From: Gp22-AA3 sp964384905
GTDB lineage: Bacteria > Acidobacteriota > Polarisedimenticolia > Gp22-AA2
DNA: 25,563 nt
Direction: 5' to 3'
NCBI GenBank assembly: GCA_964384905.1
Contig: CAYLND010000044.1
Span: 1-25,563, forward strand
In this document: positions 6,019-13,953 of the stretch, in pieces
How the letters are laid out: each line of letters begins with the position of its first letter
Numbering within the stretch: the stretch's first letter is position 1
Position numbers and translations under genes: made by a program
The notes under the pieces: generated by a model
What the model saw: only the letters and a program-made list of their open reading frames with translations
Databases searched by the model: none
What the model was told of the DNA's origin: nothing

Positions 6019-7968
6019 CTACATCCCGGTCTCCCACGACGAGATGATGACTCGTGGCATGTTCATCCCCTTGCGCGGCCAGCCCCCCTTGACCAGGCTC
6101 TCGTCGAAATAGAACGCCGGGTTTCCGGCCCCGTCCAGGACGCCCTGCTGGGCGACCATGGAGCCGAAGTAAACGGCGTTCCCGCTCGCCGTGAAGGTGC
6201 CGCTGTTGTACATGACGCCGTCGAGCACGGTGTCGGTCTGGAACGGCAGACCGACGTCGTCTTTCACGGGGGTGGCGCTGGCAGTCCAGGAGGCGGCGGT
6301 GCAGGTGGTGGCATCGACGCAGTAACGGATGCCGGTGGTCGGATCGAGGAACGACGCCGGGGCGGCGGCGCCGACGCCGAGCGCCGTGCACTCGGCGCTG
6401 CCGCCGCAGCCACGGTCAGTGTACGTGCCGGTGAGGGTCCCGGGATACTGGAGATTGACAAATCCCGTCGTATCACCCGGCTCGCCCGGAGGAAACATCG
6501 TACGGGTGGCGCCGATGCTGCCCACTCCGGTCGTCTGGAACGTGGCGGAGTTGAGATAGGCGAAGCCGGTCAGCCCCCCCCAGCCGCTCGCGGAGGCGAT
6601 GCTGATACCCGGCGTCAGGTTGGTCGTCGGGAACGTGTCGGTGTAGAGACCCCGCGGCGGCAGGGCGTCCTGCGTGTCGAAGAAGAAGATCCCGCTCTTG
6701 CCGGTGGTGGCGTTGGCGAAAGTGACGGCAGATCCCTGGCCGTCCAGCTTGAAGGTGTCGGCGCTGGCCCAGGTGTAGTAGTAGTTTCCGCGGTTGCCGC
6801 CCTGGGCGATCGACTTCCAGAGGTTGTAGTCGAACGCCGGGCAGTTGATGACCGTGTTCTGGAAGATATTGGTGTGATAGGTCGTGCCGTTCCCGGGATA
6901 GGGGTAGGTGCCGGCCGGGAAGGTCATCGGGTACGGCTGCGGGTTCGAGTTCGGCATGCCGGCGATCGATCCCCCCGCGATGAATTTGAACCAGGGGTCC
7001 TCGATGGCGGCTCCGCTGGCGTCGTGCGCCCAGGTCGCCAGGTCGTGCGGCGTGGCGTCCGTGTAATAGGTGTTCGGGTCGTTCAGGGCGTACGGCAGGG
7101 AGGTCGGCACCTTGTTGTCGAGGTTGCCGGGGATGGTCGCGCCGGCCAGGGCGGAGCCCGTTCCCCAATGGATTTCGAAGCTGCCGGTGTACGACAGGTC
7201 GGAGCACGACTGCAGCGGGCCGACCGGGCCCGGCACGGGAATCTCGTTGATCACAGCCTTCACCACCCGCGTGGCGATCTGGCGCTCGTCGGCGGTCCCC
7301 GGAAAGATGAACACGCCGGCGGTGACCTTGACGGTGGCGATCCCGAGGCGGGTGGTGACGCCGCCGATGGTCGCGCTCGGCGGGGCGTAGATCTCGATGC
7401 GGGTGACCCGGGCGCGCAGGTCGGTCTTCGGAAAGTTGGGGAACAGGGCGTTGTTGATCGTCGTCAGGTGCGCGGCGCCAACCAGGAGATCCGGCCCGGC
7501 GTTCGGGAACCCGGCGTCGGCTCCGGTCTCGACACCCAGATAGGTGTTGGCCAGGTCGGCGCGGAACGGCCGGTCGAGGATCGGGCTGGTGGTGCAGACG
7601 GCGTCCTTGTAAAGGGGACGCGTGCAGTCGCCGGCGACCGCCTGGACACGGGCGGTTCCCGGGTTGTTGTCGTGGTCGAACACCCTCAGCGTCCGGTCGA
7701 CCTGGCCGCTCGTCGGAACGAGATAGCCGGTCGCTGACGGATCGTTGAACCAGTTGACCGCCAGCCGCGCCCCCGCCTCGGCCACGTACAGGGCGGTCGC
7801 CGAGTTCCGCTCGTTCTCGGCGATGGTGTTCTCGGTCTGGGCCATCATCAGGTAGGACAGGCCGAGAAGAGCCAGGATCACGGTCACCAGGGTGGCGATG
7901 ATCAGGGCGGAGCCCTGCTCACCCTTGTCGCCGAAGCCCGTAGGAGCTGTCATGCTCGTTGCCTCCAT
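6019..7968 (-). CDS. Large PilX-type minor pilin (first cassette)
   Basis: I choose ATG 7968 because GGGGGAG lies 6 bases before it. GTG 7995 and ATG 7974 are in the same frame, and ATG 7953 has GGAGG 8 bases before it, so the start could shift by up to 27 bases either way. The product is 649 residues. Residues 17-42 (EQGSALIIATLVTVILALL...) followed by the ENERNSATALYVAEAGARLA helix are the PilX N-terminal domain. No +5 glutamate is present. The rest is secreted-type, beta-rich, Gly/Thr/Asn-rich and has eight or so cysteines in spaced pairs, suggesting disulphides. It is far larger than classical PilX proteins (about 150-200 residues). It follows the FN3-bearing PilW gene by 13 bases, so the two products probably form one tip or priming complex. 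Confidence 0.85.
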   Translation of the reverse strand: MEATSMTAPTGFGDKGEQGSALIIATLVTVILALLGLSYLMMAQTENTIAENERNSATALYVAEAGARLAVNWFNDPSATGYLVPTSGQVDRTLRVFDHDNNPGTARVQAVAGDCTRPLYKDAVCTTSPILDRPFRADLANTYLGVETGADAGFPNAGPDLLVGAAHLTTINNALFPNFPKTDLRARVTRIEIYAPPSATIGGVTTRLGIATVKVTAGVFIFPGTADERQIATRVVKAVINEIPVPGPVGPLQSCSDLSYTGSFEIHWGTGSALAGATIPGNLDNKVPTSLPYALNDPNTYYTDATPHDLATWAHDASGAAIEDPWFKFIAGGSIAGMPNSNPQPYPMTFPAGTYPYPGNGTTYHTNIFQNTVINCPAFDYNLWKSIAQGGNRGNYYYTWASADTFKLDGQGSAVTFANATTGKSGIFFFDTQDALPPRGLYTDTFPTTNLTPGISIASASGWGGLTGFAYLNSATFQTTGVGSIGATRTMFPPGEPGDTTGFVNLQYPGTLTGTYTDRGCGGSAECTALGVGAAAPASFLDPTTGIRYCVDATTCTAASWTASATPVKDDVGLPFQTDTVLDGVMYNSGTFTASGNAVYFGSMVAQQGVLDGAGNPAFYFDESLVKGGWPRKGMNMPRVIISSWETGM

Positions 7969-7981
7969 GATCATCTCCCCC

Positions 7982-10705
7982 TTACGGGCAGGCACCGGTG
8001 GTCGAGATGGTGATCCCCATGCTCGAGTTGACGCAGATGGTGCACGTCCCGGTAATGCCGCTGGTGTCGGTGAAGTCGTACGTCAGGGTAAACGACTGGG
8101 CCGCGACCGAGGCGTTCCAGATGAACTGGTTGCCGGCGGTCGACGTGGCATTGATGATCGGCGGCACGCCGAACAGCTGCGTGCAGGCGGTCGGGTTGGC
8201 CCCGCCCGGCAGACAGTAGGTCGTCATCGGCGAAGTCGGCAGATCGACCTCATTGAGCGTGCTCGCGCCGCCCGTCCAGCCCGTCGTGATCTTGTTGATG
8301 GTCAGGTTCTTCGAATAGGTGTTGGTCAGCGTCAGGTTCAGCTTGTTGTTCTTCGGGTTGCCCGACGACGGCGACAGCGCCGCGCCCGCCGCCGTCAGCT
8401 TGCACGGCAGCGTGTTGGTCCGGGTGTAGGTGGTCGTCGCGCTGGCGATGCATCCCTTGTCGTTCTCGACCTCCCAGTAGATCGTGTAGACGCCGGTGTC
8501 GTTCGTCGTCGCCGGCCAGGTGACGGTGCTCGGCGACCCGTTCGTCGGCGGATAGAAGCTGTAGTCCGACGGGCCGTAGCCGTCGGTGTTGCGCGTGATG
8601 TGCGTGTACCCCTGATAGCTCGGGTCGCTTCCGCCCACGACCGACATCGACAGGACGACGTCGCCGCCCCCGGAGGTGCCCGTCGGCGGGCTGACGACCA
8701 GACTGCCGCTGAAGGTGCAGGTTGCCCGCGCCCCGTTCGAACGCACGCTCTCGTTCGGGCAGTAGTCGACCGCGCTCAGCTGGTAGTAGGCCGCCTGCGT
8801 CTTGAGGTTGTTCTTGATCGACGTGATGTTGTCGTCGAAGGTGGGCGGGTTGGTCGACACGATGGCGTCGGAAATGTACGAGTAGCTGAGCGAGGGGTCG
8901 CTCGGGCTCAGGCTGGGGTCGCCCAGCGCACGATACACCTTGTACTTGTCGACGGCGATCGTCTGCGCCGGCGTGGCGGTGTTGGTCGTGACCGCGGTCC
9001 ACTGTAGATGAATGTTGTTCTGGGTGTTGCGGGCGGCGCTGAGGCCGGTCGGCGCCACCGGACTGTACACGGTGTTCGCCCGCCCCGTCGCCAGACCGCT
9101 CATGGTCCCTTCCACGCCGCACAGATCCACGGCCGCGACCTTGTAGAAATAGTCCCTGCAGGCCGGGACCGCGTCGGTCGTGCTCATGACGCCTACCGGC
9201 ACGTCGGTCGGAGTCTTGACGGCCACGGGAGCGGAGAAGGTCGAGGTGACGTCGCGGTAGACCTTGTATCCCGCCAGGTCGCGCAGGATGGTGGCGCCGC
9301 TGATCGAGTTCGGGTCGCCCGCGAGCGAGGTGGCGACCGTGTTGACCTTCAGCTCGTCCCAGCTCAGCTGGATCTTGCCGTCCATCGTCGCCGGCATGCC
9401 GGTCGAGGTGCTGTAATAGCTCGCCGTCGGGTTCTGCGGGTTCGACGGCGTCGTCGTGTTGGTGACCACGGCGCACGGCTGGGCCGTCGGAGGCGCCCAG
9501 GCGCTCTGGTTCCCCGCCAGGTCGCGCGCCTGCACCTGGAAGCAGTAGTTGGAGCCCATCGTCAGCCCCGACACGAAACCGTGGCCCAGATAATCGAGCA
9601 CGCCGTAGTCCAGGTGTGGATAGGTGAAGCTGCGGGTCGAAAAGGCGTTCGGCGAGCCGTTCGGGTAGTACTTGACGACGTACGAGGTCACGCCCGACGT
9701 CGGGGCCGGCTGGTCCCACTTCACCAGGATCCCCTGGCAGTGCCCCGCCACGACCGAGATGTTGCTCGGCGTGGGCGGCGGCGTGATATCGATGTCCTTG
9801 ACGCCGGTCTTGCCGAGGTTCTCCGGGTTGACGTCCGACAGGAGGTCGAACTTGCGGTAGTGGCTCGTGGCGGTAGCGTCGGTCGGGTCGGTGTAATCCT
9901 GATCCGGGTCGGGCGTCATGCCGACCAGGCTGACGGCGATGCGGCGCACCTTGCTGCGCGTCGTGGTGTTGGCGTCGGCGCCGCCGATGTCGTCCGCCGG
10001 GTTGGCCGGCGTGTTGGGGTTCAGGAGATTGCCCCCGTCGTCGTAATACAGGAAGGTCATGCTGCGCAGGTTGTCCGCCACCGGCTCGTAGATGAAGTTG
10101 CTCGCCGCCTGGGGCGACGCCGGGAACGGACCGGCGACGTCGGCCAAGGTCACGCGGTACAGGGTGTAGGGTGGGTTGTTCTGCACCACCACGACGTTCG
10201 GGATCGTGATGGTCGACAGGCTCTTGGAGCGCGGCTTGTCGGCGTCGAGACGCAGCGTCAGGGTATCGGGGCCGACCGGTCCCGGCTTCGCCAGGACGTA
10301 GGTGACGATCTCGTCGTTGCCGGTCGAGACCACGTTGTACTGGATGCCGGCCAGGGCGGCCTCGGGCGTCGTGTTCGCCGCCGGGTCCTCGAAATCGAAG
10401 TCGCCCCGGATGGTGATGGCGGTGTCCCACGCTCCTTCCACCTGCTCGTCGACGCGGCTGGCGTCACCGTCGGGGTTGGTGTTGAAGCCGGCCAGGCGGA
10501 TGTCGGAGACCATGCGGTCGAACGCCACGCGGGTCGCCTGCTGCTGGTCGGTGAAGTTCTCGCCCGCCTTGTACGACTTCTGCGCGGCGCTGTAGAGGAT
10601 GAAGGCGACGGCCGCGGCGATGGCGAAGATCGCCGACGCCACCAGCATCTCGATGAGACTGAAGCCTTCCGCGTCCTGCCGTTTCGACTGGCATTGCCTG
10701 AACAC
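7982..10705 (-). CDS. Giant PilW-like prepilin with fibronectin type III-like domains
   Basis: GTG 10705 has a perfect site, GGAGG, 5 bases before it. An upstream extension of the frame overlaps the PilV gene and is rejected. The product is 907 residues. Residues 1-14 are the leader, with cleavage between G14 and F15; E19 is the +5 glutamate and a hydrophobic helix runs to 39. Residues 40-300 match the PilW globular pattern (QQQATRVAFDRMVSDIRLAGF). Three FN3-like units follow at about 310-411, 418-543 and 549-663, each with a W or L-x-W strand, a Y-x-V-Y/K-Y strand and a C-terminal Y/F-x-V/L-x-A-x-D strand. Residues 665-765 look Ig/PKD-like and 768-907 form a last beta domain. Of fifteen cysteines, fourteen lie after residue 320. 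Ordinary PilW is 200-350 residues. The architecture suggests a pilus-tip adhesin, possibly doing a PilY1-like job. Confidence 0.88.
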   Translation of the reverse strand: MFRQCQSKRQDAEGFSLIEMLVASAIFAIAAAVAFILYSAAQKSYKAGENFTDQQQATRVAFDRMVSDIRLAGFNTNPDGDASRVDEQVEGAWDTAITIRGDFDFEDPAANTTPEAALAGIQYNVVSTGNDEIVTYVLAKPGPVGPDTLTLRLDADKPRSKSLSTITIPNVVVVQNNPPYTLYRVTLADVAGPFPASPQAASNFIYEPVADNLRSMTFLYYDDGGNLLNPNTPANPADDIGGADANTTTRSKVRRIAVSLVGMTPDPDQDYTDPTDATATSHYRKFDLLSDVNPENLGKTGVKDIDITPPPTPSNISVVAGHCQGILVKWDQPAPTSGVTSYVVKYYPNGSPNAFSTRSFTYPHLDYGVLDYLGHGFVSGLTMGSNYCFQVQARDLAGNQSAWAPPTAQPCAVVTNTTTPSNPQNPTASYYSTSTGMPATMDGKIQLSWDELKVNTVATSLAGDPNSISGATILRDLAGYKVYRDVTSTFSAPVAVKTPTDVPVGVMSTTDAVPACRDYFYKVAAVDLCGVEGTMSGLATGRANTVYSPVAPTGLSAARNTQNNIHLQWTAVTTNTATPAQTIAVDKYKVYRALGDPSLSPSDPSLSYSYISDAIVSTNPPTFDDNITSIKNNLKTQAAYYQLSAVDYCPNESVRSNGARATCTFSGSLVVSPPTGTSGGGDVVLSMSVVGGSDPSYQGYTHITRNTDGYGPSDYSFYPPTNGSPSTVTWPATTNDTGVYTIYWEVENDKGCIASATTTYTRTNTLPCKLTAAGAALSPSSGNPKNNKLNLTLTNTYSKNLTINKITTGWTGGASTLNEVDLPTSPMTTYCLPGGANPTACTQLFGVPPIINATSTAGNQFIWNASVAAQSFTLTYDFTDTSGITGTCTICVNSSMGITISTTGACP

Positions 10706-10720
10706 GCTGTCCTCCGTTCC

Positions 10721-10740
10721 GCCGCCGGCTCGCCGGCGGC
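10721..10740 (-). other. Intercistronic GC hairpin between PilV and PilW-FN3
   Basis: The 20-base inverted repeat GCCGCCGG-CGAG-CCGGCGGC (minus strand, 8-bp stem or 9-bp with a 2-base loop) fills the 53-bp gap between the PilV stop (10759) and the PilW start (10705). No T-run follows, so it is not a standard terminator. It ends 9 bases before the GGAGG ribosome-binding site of PilW. It could stabilise or process the transcript or set relative expression. Confidence 0.55.
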
Positions 10741-10758
10741 CGTCCTTCTCCTCCCTGC

Positions 10759-11238
10759 CTAGAATCGCGTCGTCGACAAGGTCACCGTCTGCGGCCGCCC
10801 CAGCTCGGTCCAGGACACCGCCACCGTGATGCGTATCCCGAGGGCGGCGCCGAAGTTGGGGGCGCCGGGGCCCATCGCCAGGACGGTGACCGAGGCGGAG
10901 CCGTTGTCCAGCTTGCGGGAGATCTCCGCCTGCCACGGGCTGATGGCGTTCGGCCCCGCCGTGCTGACCACCGTCTTGGTGGTGTCGGTCGAGGCCGCGC
11001 CGAAGGTGGTGTAGAGCGCCGTGTACGACAGCTTGTCGAACGTCTCCATGATGTCGTGCGTGATCGTCGTCGCCTCGGTCATCGTCTTGCCGCCCTTCAG
11101 CTGGCGCCCCCCGAGGATGAACATCGAGCAGATCGACAGGAGCACGCCGGCCAGGACGCCAATCGCGATGACGACCTCGATCAGGCTGAAGCCGTGCTCT
11201 CCGCCGTCTCGACCCGTGAGGCTCCCGCGTGCTCTCAT
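10759..11238 (-). CDS. PilV-type minor pilin (first cassette)
   Basis: ATG 11238 is preceded by GAGGAG at 6 bases. The product is 159 residues. The leader ends at G16, cleavage is before F17 (FSLIE), and E21 is the +5 glutamate. A hydrophobic helix runs to about residue 45. The globular part is short and beta-rich. It lies between GspH/FimT and the PilW-like gene, exactly as the 130-residue PilV does in the second cassette. Function: minor pilin, processed by PilD, helping to start fibre assembly. Assignment to PilV rather than another minor pilin rests mostly on gene order. Confidence 0.85.
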   Translation of the reverse strand: MRARGSLTGRDGGEHGFSLIEVVIAIGVLAGVLLSICSMFILGGRQLKGGKTMTEATTITHDIMETFDKLSYTALYTTFGAASTDTTKTVVSTAGPNAISPWQAEISRKLDNGSASVTVLAMGPGAPNFGAALGIRITVAVSWTELGRPQTVTLSTTRF

Positions 11239-11254
11239 GCTCGTCTCCTCGCCG

Positions 11255-11746
11255 CTAGAAGGTGCTGTAGACGCTCGAGATCGTTCCCGTCGGCGTCACC
11301 GTGATGGTGTAGCGATCGTTGCGCGAGTCGTTGATGCTCCCGCTCACCAGGATCGTCTGGTTCCCGACCGCGCCGGTCGAGCCGTTCGTGTTGAAGGTGA
11401 TCGACGCGGCGCTCGCGGTCTCGATGTTCGCGCTCTCCAGTCGCACCGTGATCGCCACTCCCTTGTAGGTGCTGTAGGAGTACTGGTTCGCCGGGGTGGC
11501 GTTCTGGTTGTTGAGGGTCAGAGTGAACGGCGCGCGGTTCGCGACCGCGTTGTAGCGCTGCGCCCGAAGATCGGTCACCAGCTCGTTGGCGGCGCTCCGG
11601 ATCTTGTACGCCTTGTACGCCTCATTGATCGACGGACCGCCGAAGATCACGAACAGCCCGATGAGGGCGATCACGATCAGCAGCTCCGGGAAGGAGTACC
11701 CCCGCTCTCCGCGGCGCTGTCCTGGTTTCGCACGCTTCCTGCTCAT
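11255..11746 (-). CDS. GspH/FimT-type minor pilin (first cassette)
   Basis: First gene of the sigma-54 operon. ATG 11746 is chosen because GAGG lies 8 bases before it and the cleavage site then falls at the usual distance. An earlier in-frame ATG at 11830 lies at the promoter and is unlikely. The product is 163 residues: leader to G16, mature start Y17, E21 as +5 (YSFPE), then LLIVIALIGLFVIFGG. Residues 40-75 (INEAYKAYKIRSAANELVTDLRAQRYNAV) match the GspH/FimT helix, which usually carries a 'LR.AR.EAI' pattern. The C-terminal half is beta-rich. The predicted leader transcript is about 75 bases long. Confidence 0.87.
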   Translation of the reverse strand: MSRKRAKPGQRRGERGYSFPELLIVIALIGLFVIFGGPSINEAYKAYKIRSAANELVTDLRAQRYNAVANRAPFTLTLNNQNATPANQYSYSTYKGVAITVRLESANIETASAASITFNTNGSTGAVGNQTILVSGSINDSRNDRYTITVTPTGTISSVYSTF

Positions 11747-11832
11747 CCCCACGTCCTCGCGCGTCGTTCCGACCGCGCCCTGATGCCGCGCCCGCTCGCT
11801 GCCGGGCCGCCGGCGATTCGGTCCTGTCATTC

Positions 11833-11848
11833 AGCAAGTGATGTGCCA
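11833..11848 (-). promoter_or_regulatory. Sigma-54 (-24/-12) promoter of the first minor-pilin operon
   Basis: The minus strand reads TGGCACATCACTTGCT. Against the sigma-54 consensus TGGCACG-N4-TTGCW all fixed positions match but one (A for G at position 7), with the exact GG-to-GC spacing. The start point would be near 11822, about 75 bases before ATG 11746. An enhancer-dependent promoter fits the NtrC-type activator encoded at the end of the same operon and the kinase gene just upstream. RpoN control of pilus genes is known for pilA in several bacteria. Confidence 0.85.
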
Positions 11849-11950
11849 GCGGTCCGGTCGCGCCCGCCTCGGAGGCCATCTGCGGCAGACACGCGAGTTG
11901 AGCGGCGCCGGGGCAGCCCCGCGGCGATCACGAAAGTGTGACGGAGAGGA

Positions 11951-11981
11951 GGGGCGTTACAGGATGTAACAGAAGCGCCCC
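11951..11981. promoter_or_regulatory. Dyad GTTACA-N3-TGTAAC inside a longer hairpin; enhancer or terminator candidate
   Basis: GTTACAGGATGTAAC (11956-11970) is a perfect 6-bp dyad with a 3-base centre. It is extended by GGGGC (11951-11955) and GCCCC (11977-11981), with a 6-base bulge on one side. It lies 14 bases after the kinase stop codon (11995) and about 140 bases upstream of the predicted sigma-54 start point. Two readings fit: a terminator-like hairpin for the kinase operon (no T-run follows), or a binding site for an enhancer-binding protein. The position suits the second. Confidence 0.5.
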
Positions 11982-11994
11982 GGCGGGCCGCCCG

Positions 11995-13953
11995 TCAGAG
12001 CGCCGGCGCGGCGGCCTGGCCGCCGGGACGGGGCGGCAGGTACAGGGAGAAGACGCTTCCCTCGCCTTGCGTGCTGCGCACGTCGATCTGACCGTCATGC
12101 ACGACGGCCGTCTTCTGCACCAGCGCCAGCCCGAGCCCGGTGCCGCGCTCTTTGGTGGTATAGAACGGCGTGAAGATGTGGGGCAGGTCCTCGGCCGCGA
12201 TGCCCGAGCCGTTGTCCTCGACGACGAGCCGCACGCCGCCGGAGGCGGTCGCCTCGGGCAGCCCGCGGACGATGACCCGGCGCGCGGCCGCGCGTCGGCC
12301 GTTCCCGGCGCCGTTCGTCCCGGCGGCCTCGAACGACTCCAGGGCATTGACCAGCAGATTGCGCAGCGCCTGCCGGATCAGCGTCTCGTCGGCGACGATG
12401 ACCGGGTACGAGCCCTGGACCTCGATCACGGCGCCCGCCCTGGCCGCCTCGTCGGCCGCGTCGCGCACCAGGTGATCCACCAGATCCTTGAGATCGACTT
12501 CGGTCAGATCGAGGCTGACCGGGCGGGCGTAGCGCAGGAAATCGGTGACCACTTTCTCGATCCCCTCGACCTCGCGCAGGATCGTCTCGGCATGCTCGCG
12601 CGGCGCCGCCGCGGCGTGACCGCCGCCGCCGTTCTGGCGGGCGATCAGGCGGGCCAGCCCGTGGATCGTCGCCAGCGAGTTGCGGAACTCGTGGGCGATG
12701 CCGGCGGACATCTCACCCAGCGCCGCCAGGTTCTCCTTCAGACCGACCTTTTCCCGGAGCGCCTTGATCTCGGTCAGGTCCGCGAGGAGGCAGAGCGCCC
12801 CCTCGACCGGCGCCGTCAGCCCATCCGGCCCGCCGGCGGGCCGGATGGGTGAAATCATCGCCCCGAGATGGGTCACCTTGCCGTCCGGCCCGACCAGGGG
12901 GACGACCTCGCGGGACAGGCTCTCCCCCGTCTTGAGGCTGCGCTCGATCAGCTCGACCAGGCGTTCTGCGCGACCGAGGAGGTCGCCGTATTTTCGGCCG
13001 ACCGCGGCGCCGCGCTCGAGACCGAGGAGGCTCTCCGCCGCCGGATTGACCACGCTCAACCTGCCGCCCGCGTCGAACACCAGCACCGCGCTGCTCATTC
13101 CGCCGACCAGATGGTCGCCGGGAAACGCGGTCGGAGCCGCACCGCCGGCCGCCCCTTTCAGATGGGTCAGCTCGTGCTCCTGGGCGCGCAGCTTGTCGAG
13201 GACGCCCTGGAACGCCTGCACCAGGTAGTCGGGCTCGTCGCGCCCCGCCTCCGTCCCCATCCCTGGGACATGGCCGGGCGCCTGCGCCGCCGCCGACCAG
13301 AGCCGCCTGTACGGCTGCAGGAGCCAGCGCGCGAACAGGATCACCAGGACGAGGACGAACACCAGACCCGCCGCCTGGAAGCCGGCGATCAGGGTGAGGT
13401 TCAGATCGACCGAGCCGAGTGCCGGCACCTCGGTCGACACGCGGATCACGGCGAGGGTGGCCCTGCTCTTGTCCGGGATCGGCCGGTACGCGGCCAGCGT
13501 GGCATAGTTGGAGCCGCGCGGGCGATCGAGCGGCGCCAGGACGCTGAGACCCGCCTTCAGGCGGCGCGCGGCGGAGGGGCTGGCAGCGAGCAGGGCGTCG
13601 GCCTGGCCCACCCGCGCCGATTCCGAGGACGACAGGACCACGCCCTCCGTCGTCAGGATCTCGATCGACAGCATCCCTTCCTGTCGCGCCATGAGGTTGA
13701 GAAACGCGGGCGGGATGTAGGGCGGCGTGCCCGGAGCGGCGCGCAGGCCGCGCAGCATCTGGTCACGCTCCAGCTCGGCGCGCACCAGGTCCGCCTGGAG
13801 CGCCACGCGGCGGCCCACCTCCTCCTGGATGGAATCGCGGGCCGAGACCAGAAGGTGAAAGTCGAGGACGATCGCCACCGCCAGGAACAGGACCAGCAGG
13901 ACGAGAAAGACCTTGATCTGCCCCTCGTAGCTGCGCAGGACCGGACGATTCAT
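11995..13953 (-). CDS. PilS/NtrB-like membrane sensor histidine kinase
   Basis: ATG 13953 overlaps the pilD stop (ATGA). The product is 652 residues. Membrane helices lie at about 14-35 and 187-210, enclosing a ~150-residue extracytoplasmic sensor region. A linker with amphipathic helix (245-265) leads to a PAS-like domain (about 280-395, with AVLVFDAGGRLSVVNPAAESLLG). The catalytic core follows: H421 in LGEMSAGIAHEFRNSLA, N-box N532/N536, G1 box DNGSG (580-584) and G2 box GTGLGLA (604-610). The PAS-HisKA arrangement is of the NtrB/PilS type, which pairs with NtrC regulators. No such regulator is adjacent. The nearest is the HTH-less NtrC protein at 3906-5096, separated from it by the pilin genes. 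Multi-pass PilS of Pseudomonas has six helices; this one has two, so the sensing mode may differ. Confidence 0.92.
   Translation of the reverse strand: MNRPVLRSYEGQIKVFLVLLVLFLAVAIVLDFHLLVSARDSIQEEVGRRVALQADLVRAELERDQMLRGLRAAPGTPPYIPPAFLNLMARQEGMLSIEILTTEGVVLSSSESARVGQADALLAASPSAARRLKAGLSVLAPLDRPRGSNYATLAAYRPIPDKSRATLAVIRVSTEVPALGSVDLNLTLIAGFQAAGLVFVLVLVILFARWLLQPYRRLWSAAAQAPGHVPGMGTEAGRDEPDYLVQAFQGVLDKLRAQEHELTHLKGAAGGAAPTAFPGDHLVGGMSSAVLVFDAGGRLSVVNPAAESLLGLERGAAVGRKYGDLLGRAERLVELIERSLKTGESLSREVVPLVGPDGKVTHLGAMISPIRPAGGPDGLTAPVEGALCLLADLTEIKALREKVGLKENLAALGEMSAGIAHEFRNSLATIHGLARLIARQNGGGGHAAAAPREHAETILREVEGIEKVVTDFLRYARPVSLDLTEVDLKDLVDHLVRDAADEAARAGAVIEVQGSYPVIVADETLIRQALRNLLVNALESFEAAGTNGAGNGRRAAARRVIVRGLPEATASGGVRLVVEDNGSGIAAEDLPHIFTPFYTTKERGTGLGLALVQKTAVVHDGQIDVRSTQGEGSVFSLYLPPRPGGQAAAPAL

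Noticed and set aside
5887..7737. Long open frame of 616 codons on the plus strand opposite the large PilX gene
   Set aside because: Arg/Gly/Val-rich product with no motif; it mirrors codon bias of the well supported minus-strand gene in GC-rich DNA.
9008..10762. 584-codon plus-strand frame opposite the PilW-FN3 gene
   Set aside because: Arg/Val/His-rich composition and no family signal; the minus-strand frame has a clear prepilin start and beta domains.
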